A stretch of 64,000 nt of DNA from Lentzea terrae (GTDB taxonomy: Bacteria; Actinomycetota; Actinomycetes; Mycobacteriales; Pseudonocardiaceae), in contig NZ_QFWW01000002.1 in the NCBI RefSeq assembly GCF_003265345.1, forward strand, positions 124,001 through 188,000. The letters run 5' to 3'. The notes beneath the pieces are model-generated. The model saw nothing but the letters and a program-made list of their open reading frames with translations. It had not been told where the DNA came from and ran no database searches. The translations under genes and the position numbers were made by a program. Shown piece after piece: positions 27,447 to 36,044 of this stretch; the first letter of the stretch is position 1; each line of letters begins with the position of its first letter.

Positions 27447-27914
27447 TCAGCGGTTTTCGGTCCCGCGCAACGACATCTGCTGGTCGCGCCACGAGTGGAA
27501 GAGATCCGCCTCGCTGTACCAGTCCACACCCGTCGGCCGTTCGCCGGTCGTCATGAACTCGATCAGCAGCTGCTTGTACAGGTCGAGTGGAACACCGACG
27601 CCGGGCGGGAAGTCGGTGTACTTCTCGTTGACGTACGGCGCTTCCTCCGAGCCCTTCGGCCAGCCCATGAAGATGTTGTCGACGTAGTACATGTAGCCCC
27701 ACGCGCCGCGCACGGCGAGCACCACGTTGTGGTCCGGGTCGCCCTCGGCGGTGAGGGGCCTGCCGAAGTGGTCGAGCGATCCGTCGTTGCACTCCGGCCT
27801 GCCGAGCAGGCCGATCAACGTGTCCACATCCGCCTCACACGCGACGACCTGGTACTTGTGCTCCGCCACGTCGAGGTCGGGTAGCCCGGTCCAGAGACCA
27901 GCGCGCATGCTCAT
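27447..27914 (-). CDS. Conserved hypothetical protein, possibly Imm1-like
   Basis: 155 aa from ATG 27914 (MSMRAGLWTGL). Acidic and aromatic; the core DPDHNVVLAVRGAWGYMYYVDN followed by a YTDFPPG region recalls the Imm1-type immunity fold, but the match is weak and no toxin gene is nearby. It sits 30 bases upstream of the FAD oxidoreductase on the same strand and may share its transcript. An alternative start is ATG 27908. No signal peptide or TM. Confidence 0.6.
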   Translation of the reverse strand: MSMRAGLWTGLPDLDVAEHKYQVVACEADVDTLIGLLGRPECNDGSLDHFGRPLTAEGDPDHNVVLAVRGAWGYMYYVDNIFMGWPKGSEEAPYVNEKYTDFPPGVGVPLDLYKQLLIEFMTTGERPTGVDWYSEADLFHSWRDQQMSLRGTENR

Positions 27915-27989
27915 GCGAGCCACCCTGCACCCATTGCAGGGAACATTCGACACCCATTGACAGAACCACACGAACGGGTGATGACCCGG

Positions 27990-29159
27990 TCAGCCTGATC
28001 GGGTGGCGAGGCCCCTCAGTGCTGACTCGTCCAGACCTGTTGCGACCTGCACTTCCACCGGATCGAGCGCACCGCAGTCCACCGCACGGAGGAAGAAGGA
28101 AGAAAGCGCCTGAGCCGTCGCCGGTTCGTCCAGAACGCCTCCTGAGACGCGCTGCACATAGGACTTCAACCGTGCCGCATCGGCTTCCAAACCCTCGCGG
28201 TAGAAGGCGTAAACGGCCGCATAACGTGTCACCAATTGTGCCGGGTGCAAATCCCAACCCTGGTAGAAACCGTGCTCCAGTGATCGCCGGGTGAGCCGGT
28301 AGTGCGTGTCCCAGCCGTGCTGCTTCTGGTCGCCGACGGGGAGCACGTTGGTGGAGCCGTCGGACAGCCGCACCCCGGTTCCAGCAGCGCAAACCTGCAT
28401 GACGTGGCGCGCGAAGTCGCACGCGCCATGTGCCAGGTGTTGTTGCGCCGCGGACAGCCCGCAGCCCGCCGTGTAGTCGTAGGTCCCGAAGTGCAGACCT
28501 GTCACGCGACCTCTGCCCGCCTCGATGAACCGCGGGATCGCGAGCCGTCCCTCGTGGTCCACAATGGACTGAGTGGTCTCGACCTGGATCTCGAACTTCA
28601 GTTCCTTGCCGAAGAGGTCCAGCACCTCGCCGAACACCTCGACCTGGTCGACTGATGTCACCTTCGGGAAGGTGATCACCAAACCTGGCGGAACCTCTCC
28701 CAGAGCTGTCAGGAAGATGTCCAGTGTGCGCAGTCCGCGCTCGCGCAACGCCTTGGTGTCGAACGACTTGATCCGCAGCCCGAACGACGGCGGCGCGGTG
28801 CCCTCCTCCAGCCAGCGGGACACGAGGTGCGCCGTGCTCTCGGCGTCCATGTCCTCGACGTCGTCCTCGGGCGCGCCGTAGCCGTCCTCGAAGTCGATCC
28901 GCAGGTCCTCGATCGGCTCCCTGGCGAGCTTGGCGCGCACGCGGTCGAGCACGCCGTCCGGCAGTTCCGGGAGCAACTGGGGCTCGATCGACTCCAGAGC
29001 TTCGCGGCCCCAGTCGGCGATCGTGGTCGCGATGATGCGCCCGGCGGGCACGTAGCACGTGTGCACGGGCTGACGGCCCGCCGGCCAGCTGCGTTCCACA
29101 GTGGACAGTCGCGCGGTCACCCGCGCGACGTCCTCGGGCGACAGCGACGTCTCGTACAT
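27990..29159 (-). CDS. CitE-like HpcH/HpaI aldolase-family protein (DUF6986)
   Basis: 389 aa starting [21 protein letters not shown]-barrel features: RIDFEDGYG, LGLRIKSF-like GLRIKSFD (Arg), FEIQVETTQSI (metal Glu) and GLHFGTYDYTAGCG (metal Asp). Members resemble citrate lyase beta subunits and malyl-CoA lyases but are longer. The start codon shares its A with the malate synthase stop (TGATG), so the two are co-translated. A role in glyoxylate or acyl-CoA aldol chemistry beside malate synthase is inferred, not shown. The frame continues upstream inside aceB without meaning. Confidence 0.8.
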   Translation of the reverse strand: MYETSLSPEDVARVTARLSTVERSWPAGRQPVHTCYVPAGRIIATTIADWGREALESIEPQLLPELPDGVLDRVRAKLAREPIEDLRIDFEDGYGAPEDDVEDMDAESTAHLVSRWLEEGTAPPSFGLRIKSFDTKALRERGLRTLDIFLTALGEVPPGLVITFPKVTSVDQVEVFGEVLDLFGKELKFEIQVETTQSIVDHEGRLAIPRFIEAGRGRVTGLHFGTYDYTAGCGLSAAQQHLAHGACDFARHVMQVCAAGTGVRLSDGSTNVLPVGDQKQHGWDTHYRLTRRSLEHGFYQGWDLHPAQLVTRYAAVYAFYREGLEADAARLKSYVQRVSGGVLDEPATAQALSSFFLRAVDCGALDPVEVQVATGLDESALRGLATRSG

Positions 29160-30643
29160 CAGATGCGCTCGTACGCCGGCAGCGTCAGGAAGTCGACGAA
29201 GTCCTCGGACAACGCGACCTGTTCGAACAGCTCGACGGCGGCCGCGACGTGCGGACCCTCGAGCTCCTTGCCGACGCGTGCCAGGACTTCCCGGACGGCG
29301 TCGGCGGTGACCTGCGTGCCGTCGTCGAGCACGACCTTGTTGTTGATCCACTGCCAGATCTGCGACCGCGAGATCTCCGCCGTGGCCGCGTCCTCCATCA
29401 GGTTGTGGATCGCCGCCGCGCCGTTGCCGCCCAGCCACGACGCGATGTACCGCACGCCGACGTCCACGGCGCTCTCCAGCCCCGCCCGCGTCGCCGCACC
29501 GCCCGCGGACTTGAAGTCCAGCAGCTGCTCGGCCGTGACGCTGACCTCGGGCCGCTGCTTGTCGATCTGGTTCGGCCGGTCGCCGAGCACGCCGTCGAAG
29601 ATCTCGCGGCAGATCGGCACCAGGTCCGGGTGCGCGACCCACGACCCGTCGAACCCGTCGGTCGCCTCGCGCGTCTTGTCCTCACGAACCTTGCGCAGCG
29701 CGTTCTCCGTGACCTCCGGATCGCGCCGGTTCGGGATGAACGCCGCCATGCCACCCATGGCGAACGCCCCGCGCTTGTGGCACGTCTTTACCAGAAGCTC
29801 GGTGTACGCGCGCATGAACGGCGCCGTCATCGTCACGCTGTTGCGGTCCGGCAGCACGTAGTCCGCACCGGCGTCCCGGAAGTACTTGATGACGCTGAAC
29901 AAGTAGTCCCAGCGCCCGGCGTTGAGCCCCGACGCGTGGTCGCGCAGCTCGTAGAGGATCTCCTCCATCTGGAACGCGGCAGGGATCGTCTCGATGAGCA
30001 CCGTCGCGCGGATCGTGCCGTACGGGATGCCCTTCAGCTTCTGCGCCGTGGTGAACACGTCGTTCCACAGCCGCGCTTCGAGGTGCGACTCCATCTTCGG
30101 CAGGTAGTAGTAGGGCCTGCCCAGCTCCGCGTTGTGGAAGAAGTGCAGTCCGAAGTCGACCAGCGCGCCGACTGCGTTCCTGCCACCGAACTGGAGGTTG
30201 CGCTCGTCGAGGTGCCACCCGCGCGGCCGCACCACGATCGTCGGGTACGGGCCGCCCTTGAGCTTGTACTCCTTGCCCTCCGGCGAGGTGTACTCGATCG
30301 TCTCGCGCGCCGCCTCGTACAGGTTCACCTGTCCCTGCACGACGTTGTCCCAGTGCGGCGTGTTCGCGTCCTCGAGGTCCGCCAGCCACACCTTGGCGCC
30401 GGAGTTGAGCGCGTTGATCGTCATCTTGCGCTCGGTGGGCCCGGTGATCTCGACGCGCCGGTCCCGGAGTGCCTCGGGCGCTTGCGCCACCCGCCACTCG
30501 CCGTCGCGGATGTCCTGGGTCTCGGGCAGGAACCCGAGAGGGCGCCGCTCCTTGCGCAGGGCGAGCAGCTCGTCCCGGCGCGCGGCGTGCGCCTCGTGCA
30601 GCTTCGCGACGAACTCAAGAGCCTCTTGGGTGAGGACCTGCAC
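29159..30643 (-). CDS. aceB: Malate synthase A
   Basis: 494 aa, GTG start with GAGAGGTGG upstream. Family landmarks: [44 protein letters not shown], the catalytic-Glu stretch [36 protein letters not shown] and [10 protein letters not shown]. Condenses glyoxylate with acetyl-CoA to malate. No isocitrate lyase is present; next to the purine/ureide cluster it gives a second outlet for glyoxylate. Divergent from an IclR regulator with palindromes between. Confidence 0.95.
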   Translation of the reverse strand: MQVLTQEALEFVAKLHEAHAARRDELLALRKERRPLGFLPETQDIRDGEWRVAQAPEALRDRRVEITGPTERKMTINALNSGAKVWLADLEDANTPHWDNVVQGQVNLYEAARETIEYTSPEGKEYKLKGGPYPTIVVRPRGWHLDERNLQFGGRNAVGALVDFGLHFFHNAELGRPYYYLPKMESHLEARLWNDVFTTAQKLKGIPYGTIRATVLIETIPAAFQMEEILYELRDHASGLNAGRWDYLFSVIKYFRDAGADYVLPDRNSVTMTAPFMRAYTELLVKTCHKRGAFAMGGMAAFIPNRRDPEVTENALRKVREDKTREATDGFDGSWVAHPDLVPICREIFDGVLGDRPNQIDKQRPEVSVTAEQLLDFKSAGGAATRAGLESAVDVGVRYIASWLGGNGAAAIHNLMEDAATAEISRSQIWQWINNKVVLDDGTQVTADAVREVLARVGKELEGPHVAAAVELFEQVALSEDFVDFLTLPAYERI

Positions 30644-30662
30644 CTGGATCCACCTCTCTCGG

Positions 30663-30677
30663 TTTTGCTGTGTGGAC
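30663..30677. promoter_or_regulatory. IclR-type operator candidate, aceB-proximal
   Basis: TTTTGCTGTGTGGAC, 20 bases before the aceB start, matches the regulator-proximal site (30684-30698) at 11 of 15 positions and is spaced 21 bases from it, the same two-turn spacing seen in the hyi/uraD region. Confidence 0.4.
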
Positions 30678-30683
30678 TATAGT

Positions 30684-30706
30684 TTTTGCATTGCGGAACT
30701 GCAATG
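30684..30706. promoter_or_regulatory. IclR-type operator candidate, regulator-proximal
   Basis: TTTTGCATTGCGGAA (30684-30698) shares 12 of 15 positions with site A of the hyi/uraD region, including the complete CATTGCGGAA. It overlaps a second perfect inverted repeat, CATTGC-n6-GCAATG (30689-30706), just before the IclR-gene ribosome-binding site. Confidence 0.55.
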
Positions 30707-30719
30707 AGAGGAGCCGCAC

Positions 30720-31460
30720 GTGTCCACTGGTGGCGTGCAGTCCCTGCAGAGAGCCTTCGACCTGCTCGAACGCCTGGCCGACGCGGGAGGAGAGGCCTCG
30801 CTCTCGGAGCTCGCGACGACCTCCGGCCTGCCCCTGCCCACGATCCACCGGCTCATCCGCACCCTTGTCACGCTGGGGTATGTGCGGCAGAACAGCAACC
30901 GGCGGTACACCCTCGGGTCGCGGCTGATCCGCCTCGGCGAGACGGCTTCCCGGCAGTACGGGACGTGGGCCCGCCCGTTCCTGTCGCAGTTGGTTGACTC
31001 GGTGGAGGAGACCGCAAACCTCGCCGTGCTGGACGGCGACGAGGTCGTGTACGTCGCGCAGGTGCCGTCGAAGCACTCGATGCGGATGTTCACCGAGGTG
31101 GGCCGCCGCCTGCTCCCCCACGGCACGGGCGTGGGCAAGGCGATGCTCTCCCAGCTGCCGCGCGAGGAGGTCCGGCAGCTCCTGGAGCGCACCGGCCTGC
31201 CCGCCTACACGCCGAACACGATCACGGACGTTGGCGGGCTGCTCGACGAGCTGGACGAGATCGCCGAGCGGGGGTACGCGCTGGACGAGTCCGAACAGGA
31301 GCTCGGCGTCCGGTGCATCGCGGTGCCGGTGATCGGCGGGCCGACGCTCGCCGCCGTGTCGGTGTCGGGACCGGAGGGGCGACTCACGAAGGAAGCGGTG
31401 TCACGGATCCTGCCGGAAGTGCTGGCCGTGGCGAAGAGGCTCGCCGACCGGGCAAGCTGA
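30720..31460 (+). CDS. IclR-family transcriptional regulator (AllR-like)
   Basis: 246 aa from GTG 30720 with GAGAGGAG in front. N-terminal winged HTH (QSLQRAFDLLERLADAGGEASLSELATTSGLPLPTIHRLIRTL), C-terminal IclR effector domain (VDSVEETANLAVLDGDEVVYVAQVPS, then GRRLLPHGTGVGKAMLS and YALDESEQELGVRCIAVPV). Relatives include AllR, which represses allantoin/glyoxylate genes and is released by allantoate or glyoxylate. Divergent from aceB, with shared operator-like palindromes here and in front of hyi/uraD, so it probably governs both units. Confidence 0.88.
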   Translation: MSTGGVQSLQRAFDLLERLADAGGEASLSELATTSGLPLPTIHRLIRTLVTLGYVRQNSNRRYTLGSRLIRLGETASRQYGTWARPFLSQLVDSVEETANLAVLDGDEVVYVAQVPSKHSMRMFTEVGRRLLPHGTGVGKAMLSQLPREEVRQLLERTGLPAYTPNTITDVGGLLDELDEIAERGYALDESEQELGVRCIAVPVIGGPTLAAVSVSGPEGRLTKEAVSRILPEVLAVAKRLADRAS

Positions 31461-31683
31461 CGCAGGGGTACCCCTCGAAAACTGCACTGCTGTCCGAAAG
31501 TTGGACTGGGGTGTGAAGGCCAGGTGGTCCGCACTGCGCGCGCCCAGCTCCGCACCAGCGTCGGCGACGGCACCTCATACCTGGATCACCAGTCCGACTT
31601 CCGGGGAGCAGTGCAGACCTTCGGGTCCCCCGCGACCCAACGTACTCACCAGGTCCGACAAGATCAGCCGAGCGGCGCGTCCT
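31461..31683. other. Convergent intergenic gap
   Basis: About 220 bases between the IclR and LLM genes. It holds an AGGGGTACCCCT palindrome at about 31464, possibly part of a terminator, and otherwise nothing that can be named. Confidence 0.4.
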
Positions 31684-32493
31684 TCAGACCGGGCCGTCGC
31701 GGAGCAGGCCGCGCACCTGGTCCAGCGTGTCGCCCGGCGAGACGTCGGTCAGCCACCAGGTGGCGCCCGCCGCGGCGTACGGCGCCGGGTCGGTGCCGGT
31801 CGGGAGGGCGACGGCGATGTCGTAGGGCGCCGTCGGATCGTCGCGGAGTTCGGCGATGGTGGCAGCGATCTCGGCGACCTGGTCCGGGTGTTCGAGGTTG
31901 ACCGGGAAGAACCCGTCGTGCCGGGCCGCTCGCTGCATCGGCTTGCGGTTTCCCGGGAATCCCGCGACCCACACCGGCACGCCGGGGCGTTGGACCGGCC
32001 GGGGCAGGAACTCGACGTCGTCGACGGTGTAGTGCTCGCCGTGGTGGTGGACCGGTTCGCCGGACCACGCGGCGGTGAGGATCTCCAGGGACTCGTCGAG
32101 CATCCGGCCTCGTTGCCGATCGTCGAGCGACTCGCCGGTCTTCGACAGCTCGTTGCCGAACCGGTCGCTGCCCAGACCGACGCCGAGGGTGAGCCGCCCA
32201 CCGCTGAGCCGGTCCAGCGTCGTGGTCTCCCTGGCCACCTTGGCCGGCCGCCGCCGGGCGAGCGGCGTGATCATCGGGCCGATCCGCAGGTGTTCGGTGG
32301 CGCAGGCGACCGCGGTCAGGGTGATCCACGGGTCGGCGACCTCCCGGACCGGTGCCTGCCAGCGCAGGTGGTCCCACACGAACAACCCGTGCCAGCCCGC
32401 CTCTTCCGCTTCTACCGCCAGCCGCGCGACGACCGCGGGTTCGGCGAGCTCGTCGAAGATCGGCAGCCAGAGCGCCGAACGCATCTTGGTCAT
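31684..32493 (-). CDS. LLM-class F420/FMN-dependent oxidoreductase
   Basis: 269 aa, luciferase-like TIM barrel: VEAEEAGWHGLFVWDHL near the N-terminus, WITLTAVACATEHLRIGPMITPLARRRPAKVARETTTLDRLSGGRLTLGVGLG is the classical luciferase-like core, and PVWVAGFPGNRKPMQRAARHDG follows. In actinobacteria many such enzymes use F420. The start overlaps the MFS gene stop (ATGA), so the two form an operon under the divergent LysR regulator. Substrate unknown. Confidence 0.88.
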   Translation of the reverse strand: MTKMRSALWLPIFDELAEPAVVARLAVEAEEAGWHGLFVWDHLRWQAPVREVADPWITLTAVACATEHLRIGPMITPLARRRPAKVARETTTLDRLSGGRLTLGVGLGSDRFGNELSKTGESLDDRQRGRMLDESLEILTAAWSGEPVHHHGEHYTVDDVEFLPRPVQRPGVPVWVAGFPGNRKPMQRAARHDGFFPVNLEHPDQVAEIAATIAELRDDPTAPYDIAVALPTGTDPAPYAAAGATWWLTDVSPGDTLDQVRGLLRDGPV

Positions 32494-33659
32494 GACAACG
32501 CCTTCCGAGCGACGAAGAGCGCGATCCCACCGATCGCGCAGGCTGATCCGAGCACGGCCGGTCCGCCCAGCTCGAGCAACGCGGTTCCGGCCAGCGGGCC
32601 GAGCACCGCACCGACGCTCCAGGTGGTCGAGGCGAGACCCATGTACCTGCTGCGCAGCTCGGCCGGCGCGAGGTCGGCGAAGGTGTCGCCGAACCTGACC
32701 GCGATACCGATCTGGCCGAGGGTCCAGATCAGGACCGATGCGGCGAAGGCGGCGCTGCCGTGGCTCACGGCACCAAGCGCGGCGCCGGCGCCGACCAGCA
32801 GCATCGAGACCGCCGACACCGCGCTGCCACTGCGCCCGGCGAGCAGCCGCACCGCCACCGGCTGGAGGGCCACGATGGCGATCCCGTTCAACGCCAGCAC
32901 TGCGCCGTAGGTTGCGGGACCAAGACCATCGGCCGTCATCAGCAGCGGCAACGTCGTGAACGTCTGCAGGAACAACGTGAAGTAGCCGACGTGCACCGCC
33001 ATCATCGCGATCATCCGCCGGTCCCGGAGCACGTGCGGCAACAGCGCCTGCCGGGTCCGCGTTGATCCCGCCGGACGGGTTTCCGGCACCTGACGCCAGA
33101 CGATCAGCGCCGCGACCAGCGAGGCCAGCACGTTGATCCAGAACAGCAGCCCGTAGCCGTGCCTGGCCAGGATCCCGGCAGCCACCGTGGCGACGGAGAA
33201 GCCGAGGTTGGCCGCCCAGTAGAGCAACCCGAACGCGCGGATCCGTTGCTGCGCGGGCAGATCGGCCACCGCGGCCGATCCCGCCGGGCGGTGCAGCTCG
33301 ACGGTCAGCCCGACGGCGACGGCGGCCACCCAGATCTCGGGCATCGAGTCCGCCGAGCCGAGTGCGGCGAGCGCCACCGCGGCTCCCACGAACCCCACGA
33401 GCATCGTGTTGCGCCGGCCGATCCGGTCTCCCAGCCAGCCACCGAGCAACTGGGAGCCGATGTCGCCCACGCCGACAGCCGCGACCACCGCGCCCGCGGT
33501 CGTGGGCGAGAGGTGCTGCGCCTGTGTCAGGTAGAGCACCAGGAACGACCGCACCACACCACCGGCCCTGCCGACGAAGTGCGTGGCCGCCAGTGCCCAG
33601 ACCAGGTCGGGCAACCCCAGGTCCGGGCGGCTCGGGCGAATCTTCATCGAGGTCGTCAT
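32490..33659 (-). CDS. MFS transporter
   Basis: About 389 aa with 12 hydrophobic segments. The loop 2-3 signature GGWLGDRIGRRNTMLVG is present, and PAGSAAVADLPAQQRIRAFGLLYWAANLGFSVA lies in the fourth and fifth helices. Probably a drug or metabolite exporter of the DHA type. Start choice is uncertain (ATG 33659 or ATG 33647; an ATG-like start at 33668 is less likely). Co-translated with the LLM oxidoreductase and divergent from a LysR gene. Confidence 0.85.
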   Translation of the reverse strand: MTTSMKIRPSRPDLGLPDLVWALAATHFVGRAGGVVRSFLVLYLTQAQHLSPTTAGAVVAAVGVGDIGSQLLGGWLGDRIGRRNTMLVGFVGAAVALAALGSADSMPEIWVAAVAVGLTVELHRPAGSAAVADLPAQQRIRAFGLLYWAANLGFSVATVAAGILARHGYGLLFWINVLASLVAALIVWRQVPETRPAGSTRTRQALLPHVLRDRRMIAMMAVHVGYFTLFLQTFTTLPLLMTADGLGPATYGAVLALNGIAIVALQPVAVRLLAGRSGSAVSAVSMLLVGAGAALGAVSHGSAAFAASVLIWTLGQIGIAVRFGDTFADLAPAELRSRYMGLASTTWSVGAVLGPLAGTALLELGGPAVLGSACAIGGIALFVARKALS

Positions 33660-33683
33660 GGCAATCACGCTAGGTCCGCAAGT

Positions 33684-33703
33684 GCATCACGAAAAGCGAT
33701 GAC
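33684..33703. promoter_or_regulatory. Possible LysR-type operator between MFS and LysR genes
   Basis: GCATCACGAAAAGCGATGAC has inverted arms (CATCaC / GcGATG) around an AT-richer centre in the 71-base divergent gap. The position is right for a LysR regulator controlling itself and the MFS-LLM operon; the match is modest. Confidence 0.3.
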
Positions 33704-33730
33704 TTCCGATGGACTCAATCGCCATCACTT

Positions 33731-34636
33731 ATGCTCGATCACATGGCGGACGTCGAACTGCGACACCTGCGGGCCATGGTCGTGATCGCCGAGGAAGGAA
33801 CGTTCGGCCAGGCGGCGGCCCGGCTCGGCTACACCCAGTCGTCGGTGAGCCAGCAGATCGCCGCGCTGGAGAAGACCGTCGGCGGCCCGGTGTTCGACCG
33901 GCCCGGCGGGCCGAAACCCGTCCGGATCACGCCTCTGGGCGAGGTGGTCCTGGCCCACGGTCGCGAGCTGCTGCAGAGGGCGGAGGCGCTGACCGACGCC
34001 GTCGACCGCTTCCTGGCGGGCAACGGCCGGATCGACATCGGCACCTTCCAGGGCGTGACCACCCTGATCCTGCCGGTCGTCATCCGCCGGCTGCTGGAAG
34101 AACATCCCGGCTGCGACATCAGGCTGTCCGACGTGAACGCGGAGGAGCCTCGGCTCAGGGATCTCGACCTGCTGTTCCACGACGGCCCGGTCGAAGGCGA
34201 CGTCGAGCAGGTGAAGCTCTTCGACGAGCAGTACCTGCTGGTGACGGGCGCGGGCACGGTCCCGGCCGGCCCGGTGCGGACGAAGCTGCTCGACGACGCT
34301 CCGATGGTCGCCTGGCCGCCCACCTACTACCAGCGCTGGCTGGAGCGGACACTCGCGCAAGCCGGCGCGCAGCCGCGGTTCGTGTTCCGCACCACGGGCC
34401 ACGAGACCATCCTGTCGATGGTGCGGGCAGGCATCGGCTGGGCGGTGTTGCCGTGGCTCGCCCTGCACGCACACGACGCCTGGTCCGACGATCGGCTCAG
34501 CATCCACCCGCTGAAGCCGGCGCCCACTCGCGAGCTGTCGCTGTACTGGCCCGCCGGCCGCACCGAGTCCCCGCTCGCGCTCCGGACGCGGGAGATCGCC
34601 GTCGAGGTCGCGCGCGACCTCGCCGAGCGGATGTAG
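33731..34636 (+). CDS. LysR-family transcriptional regulator
   Basis: 301 aa. N-terminal HTH: LRHLRAMVVIAEEGTFGQAAARLGYTQSSVSQQIAALEKTVGGPVFDRPGGPKPVRITPLGE. The remaining about 210 residues form a periplasmic-binding-like effector domain. Divergent from the MFS transporter; 71 bases between them carry a palindrome. Likely activates or represses MFS-LLM in response to their substrate. Its stop is one base from the convergent ftsY stop, leaving no room for an intergenic terminator. Confidence 0.9.
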   Translation: MLDHMADVELRHLRAMVVIAEEGTFGQAAARLGYTQSSVSQQIAALEKTVGGPVFDRPGGPKPVRITPLGEVVLAHGRELLQRAEALTDAVDRFLAGNGRIDIGTFQGVTTLILPVVIRRLLEEHPGCDIRLSDVNAEEPRLRDLDLLFHDGPVEGDVEQVKLFDEQYLLVTGAGTVPAGPVRTKLLDDAPMVAWPPTYYQRWLERTLAQAGAQPRFVFRTTGHETILSMVRAGIGWAVLPWLALHAHDAWSDDRLSIHPLKPAPTRELSLYWPAGRTESPLALRTREIAVEVARDLAERM

Positions 34637-34637
34637 G

Positions 34638-35930
34638 TCAGCCGAGCAGCGCGTCCACGAAGGCGCCCGGCTCGAACGGCGCCAGGTGGTCGGCACCCTC
34701 GCCGAGACCGACCAGCTTCACCGGCACGCCCAGCTCGCGCTGCACCTGGAACACGATGCCGCCCTTCGCCGTGCCGTCCAGCTTGGTCAGCACGATGCCG
34801 GTGATGTCGACCTGCTCGGCGAACACCCGCGCCTGCGTGAGCCCGTTCTGACCCGTCGTCGCGTCCAGCACCAGCAGCACCTCGTCCACCACGGCCTGCT
34901 TCTCGACCACGCGCTTCACCTTGCCGAGCTCGTCCATCAAGCCGACCTTGGTGTGCAGCCGCCCGGCCGTGTCGATCAGCACCGTGTCGACCCCGGCGTC
35001 CATGCCGCGCTTGACCGCGTCGAACGCCACCGAAGCCGGGTCGCCGCCCTCGGGACCGCGCACCGTCTCCGCACCGACCCGCTTGCCCCAGGTCTCCAAC
35101 TGGTCGGCAGCAGCAGCACGGAACGTGTCAGCAGCACCCAGCAGCACGGTGCGCCCGTCCGCCACGAGCACACGTGCGAGCTTGCCGGTGGTGGTGGTCT
35201 TGCCGACGCCGTTGACGCCGACGACGAGCAGCACGGCGGGCTTGCCGGAGTGCGGCAGCGCCTTCAGCGAGCGGTCCATCGAGGGGTGCAGCGCGTCGAC
35301 CAGGACCGAACGCAGCAACGCCTGGGCCTCGGCCTCGGTACGGACCGCGGAGCCGGCGATCTTCGTCCGCAGCGTGTCGACGATCTCGGTGGTCGTGGCC
35401 GCGCCCAGGTCGGCGATCAGCAGCGTGTCCTCGACGTCCTGCCACGAGTCCTCGTCCAGGTCGCCCGCGCCCAGCAGACCCAGCAACGAGGAGCCGAACG
35501 CGTTGCGCGACTTCGAGAGCTTGCCGCGCAGCCGTTCGAGACGACCGGCCGTGGGCTCGATCTCCTCGACCTCTGAGGCTTCCTCCGGCAGGTCGACCTC
35601 GACGAAGCCGCGCTTCACCGAGTCGCGCGGCACGGAGGCGTCGTCGCCCACGCCCGGCTGGCCGTCGACCTCGGTCCGTTCGGCCACCGGGTGTTCGACC
35701 GGCGCGGTGTCCGCCTCGGCCGCGGTGACCGCCTCCGCTTCGGTGGCGTCGGGCGCGGCCGGCGCCAGCGAGATACCGGACGAAGCCTGGTAGCCGCCGG
35801 GCTTCGGCGCCTCCTCCTTCTGGGTCAGGCTGATGCGACGGCGACGCGTCAGCACCACACCGGTCACCAGCGCGGCGATCAGCACGACCGCCACGACGAC
35901 GAGGATCAGGACAAGGGAAGACGTCGACAC
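34638..35930 (-). CDS. ftsY: Signal recognition particle receptor FtsY
   Basis: 430 aa from a GTG start. An N-terminal TM helix (LVLILVVVAVVLIAALVTGVVL) anchors it, an acidic linker of about 90 residues (A domain) follows, then the N domain and the GTPase with GVNGVGKTTTTGK, DTAGRLHTKVGLMDEL and TKLDGTAKGG. SRP receptor partner of Ffh. In the mycobacterial order it is close to smc; here about 10 kb of accessory genes separates the two. Confidence 0.96.
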   Translation of the reverse strand: MSTSSLVLILVVVAVVLIAALVTGVVLTRRRRISLTQKEEAPKPGGYQASSGISLAPAAPDATEAEAVTAAEADTAPVEHPVAERTEVDGQPGVGDDASVPRDSVKRGFVEVDLPEEASEVEEIEPTAGRLERLRGKLSKSRNAFGSSLLGLLGAGDLDEDSWQDVEDTLLIADLGAATTTEIVDTLRTKIAGSAVRTEAEAQALLRSVLVDALHPSMDRSLKALPHSGKPAVLLVVGVNGVGKTTTTGKLARVLVADGRTVLLGAADTFRAAAADQLETWGKRVGAETVRGPEGGDPASVAFDAVKRGMDAGVDTVLIDTAGRLHTKVGLMDELGKVKRVVEKQAVVDEVLLVLDATTGQNGLTQARVFAEQVDITGIVLTKLDGTAKGGIVFQVQRELGVPVKLVGLGEGADHLAPFEPGAFVDALLG

Positions 35931-36044
35931 GGGCTCATGGTTTCACAAGGCCGCATGTGACCTGTAAACCATCTACTGCTCAATTAGGCGAAGATTTCAC
36001 CGAAGCACTTGCATCCGACCAGAGTGTGGAATAGACCACACGTC

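Noticed and set aside
27915..27971. Longer N-terminus of the Imm1-like protein
   Set aside because: The extra residues (MWFCQWVSNV) lack a ribosome-binding site and come from the gap. ATG 27914 gives a better start.
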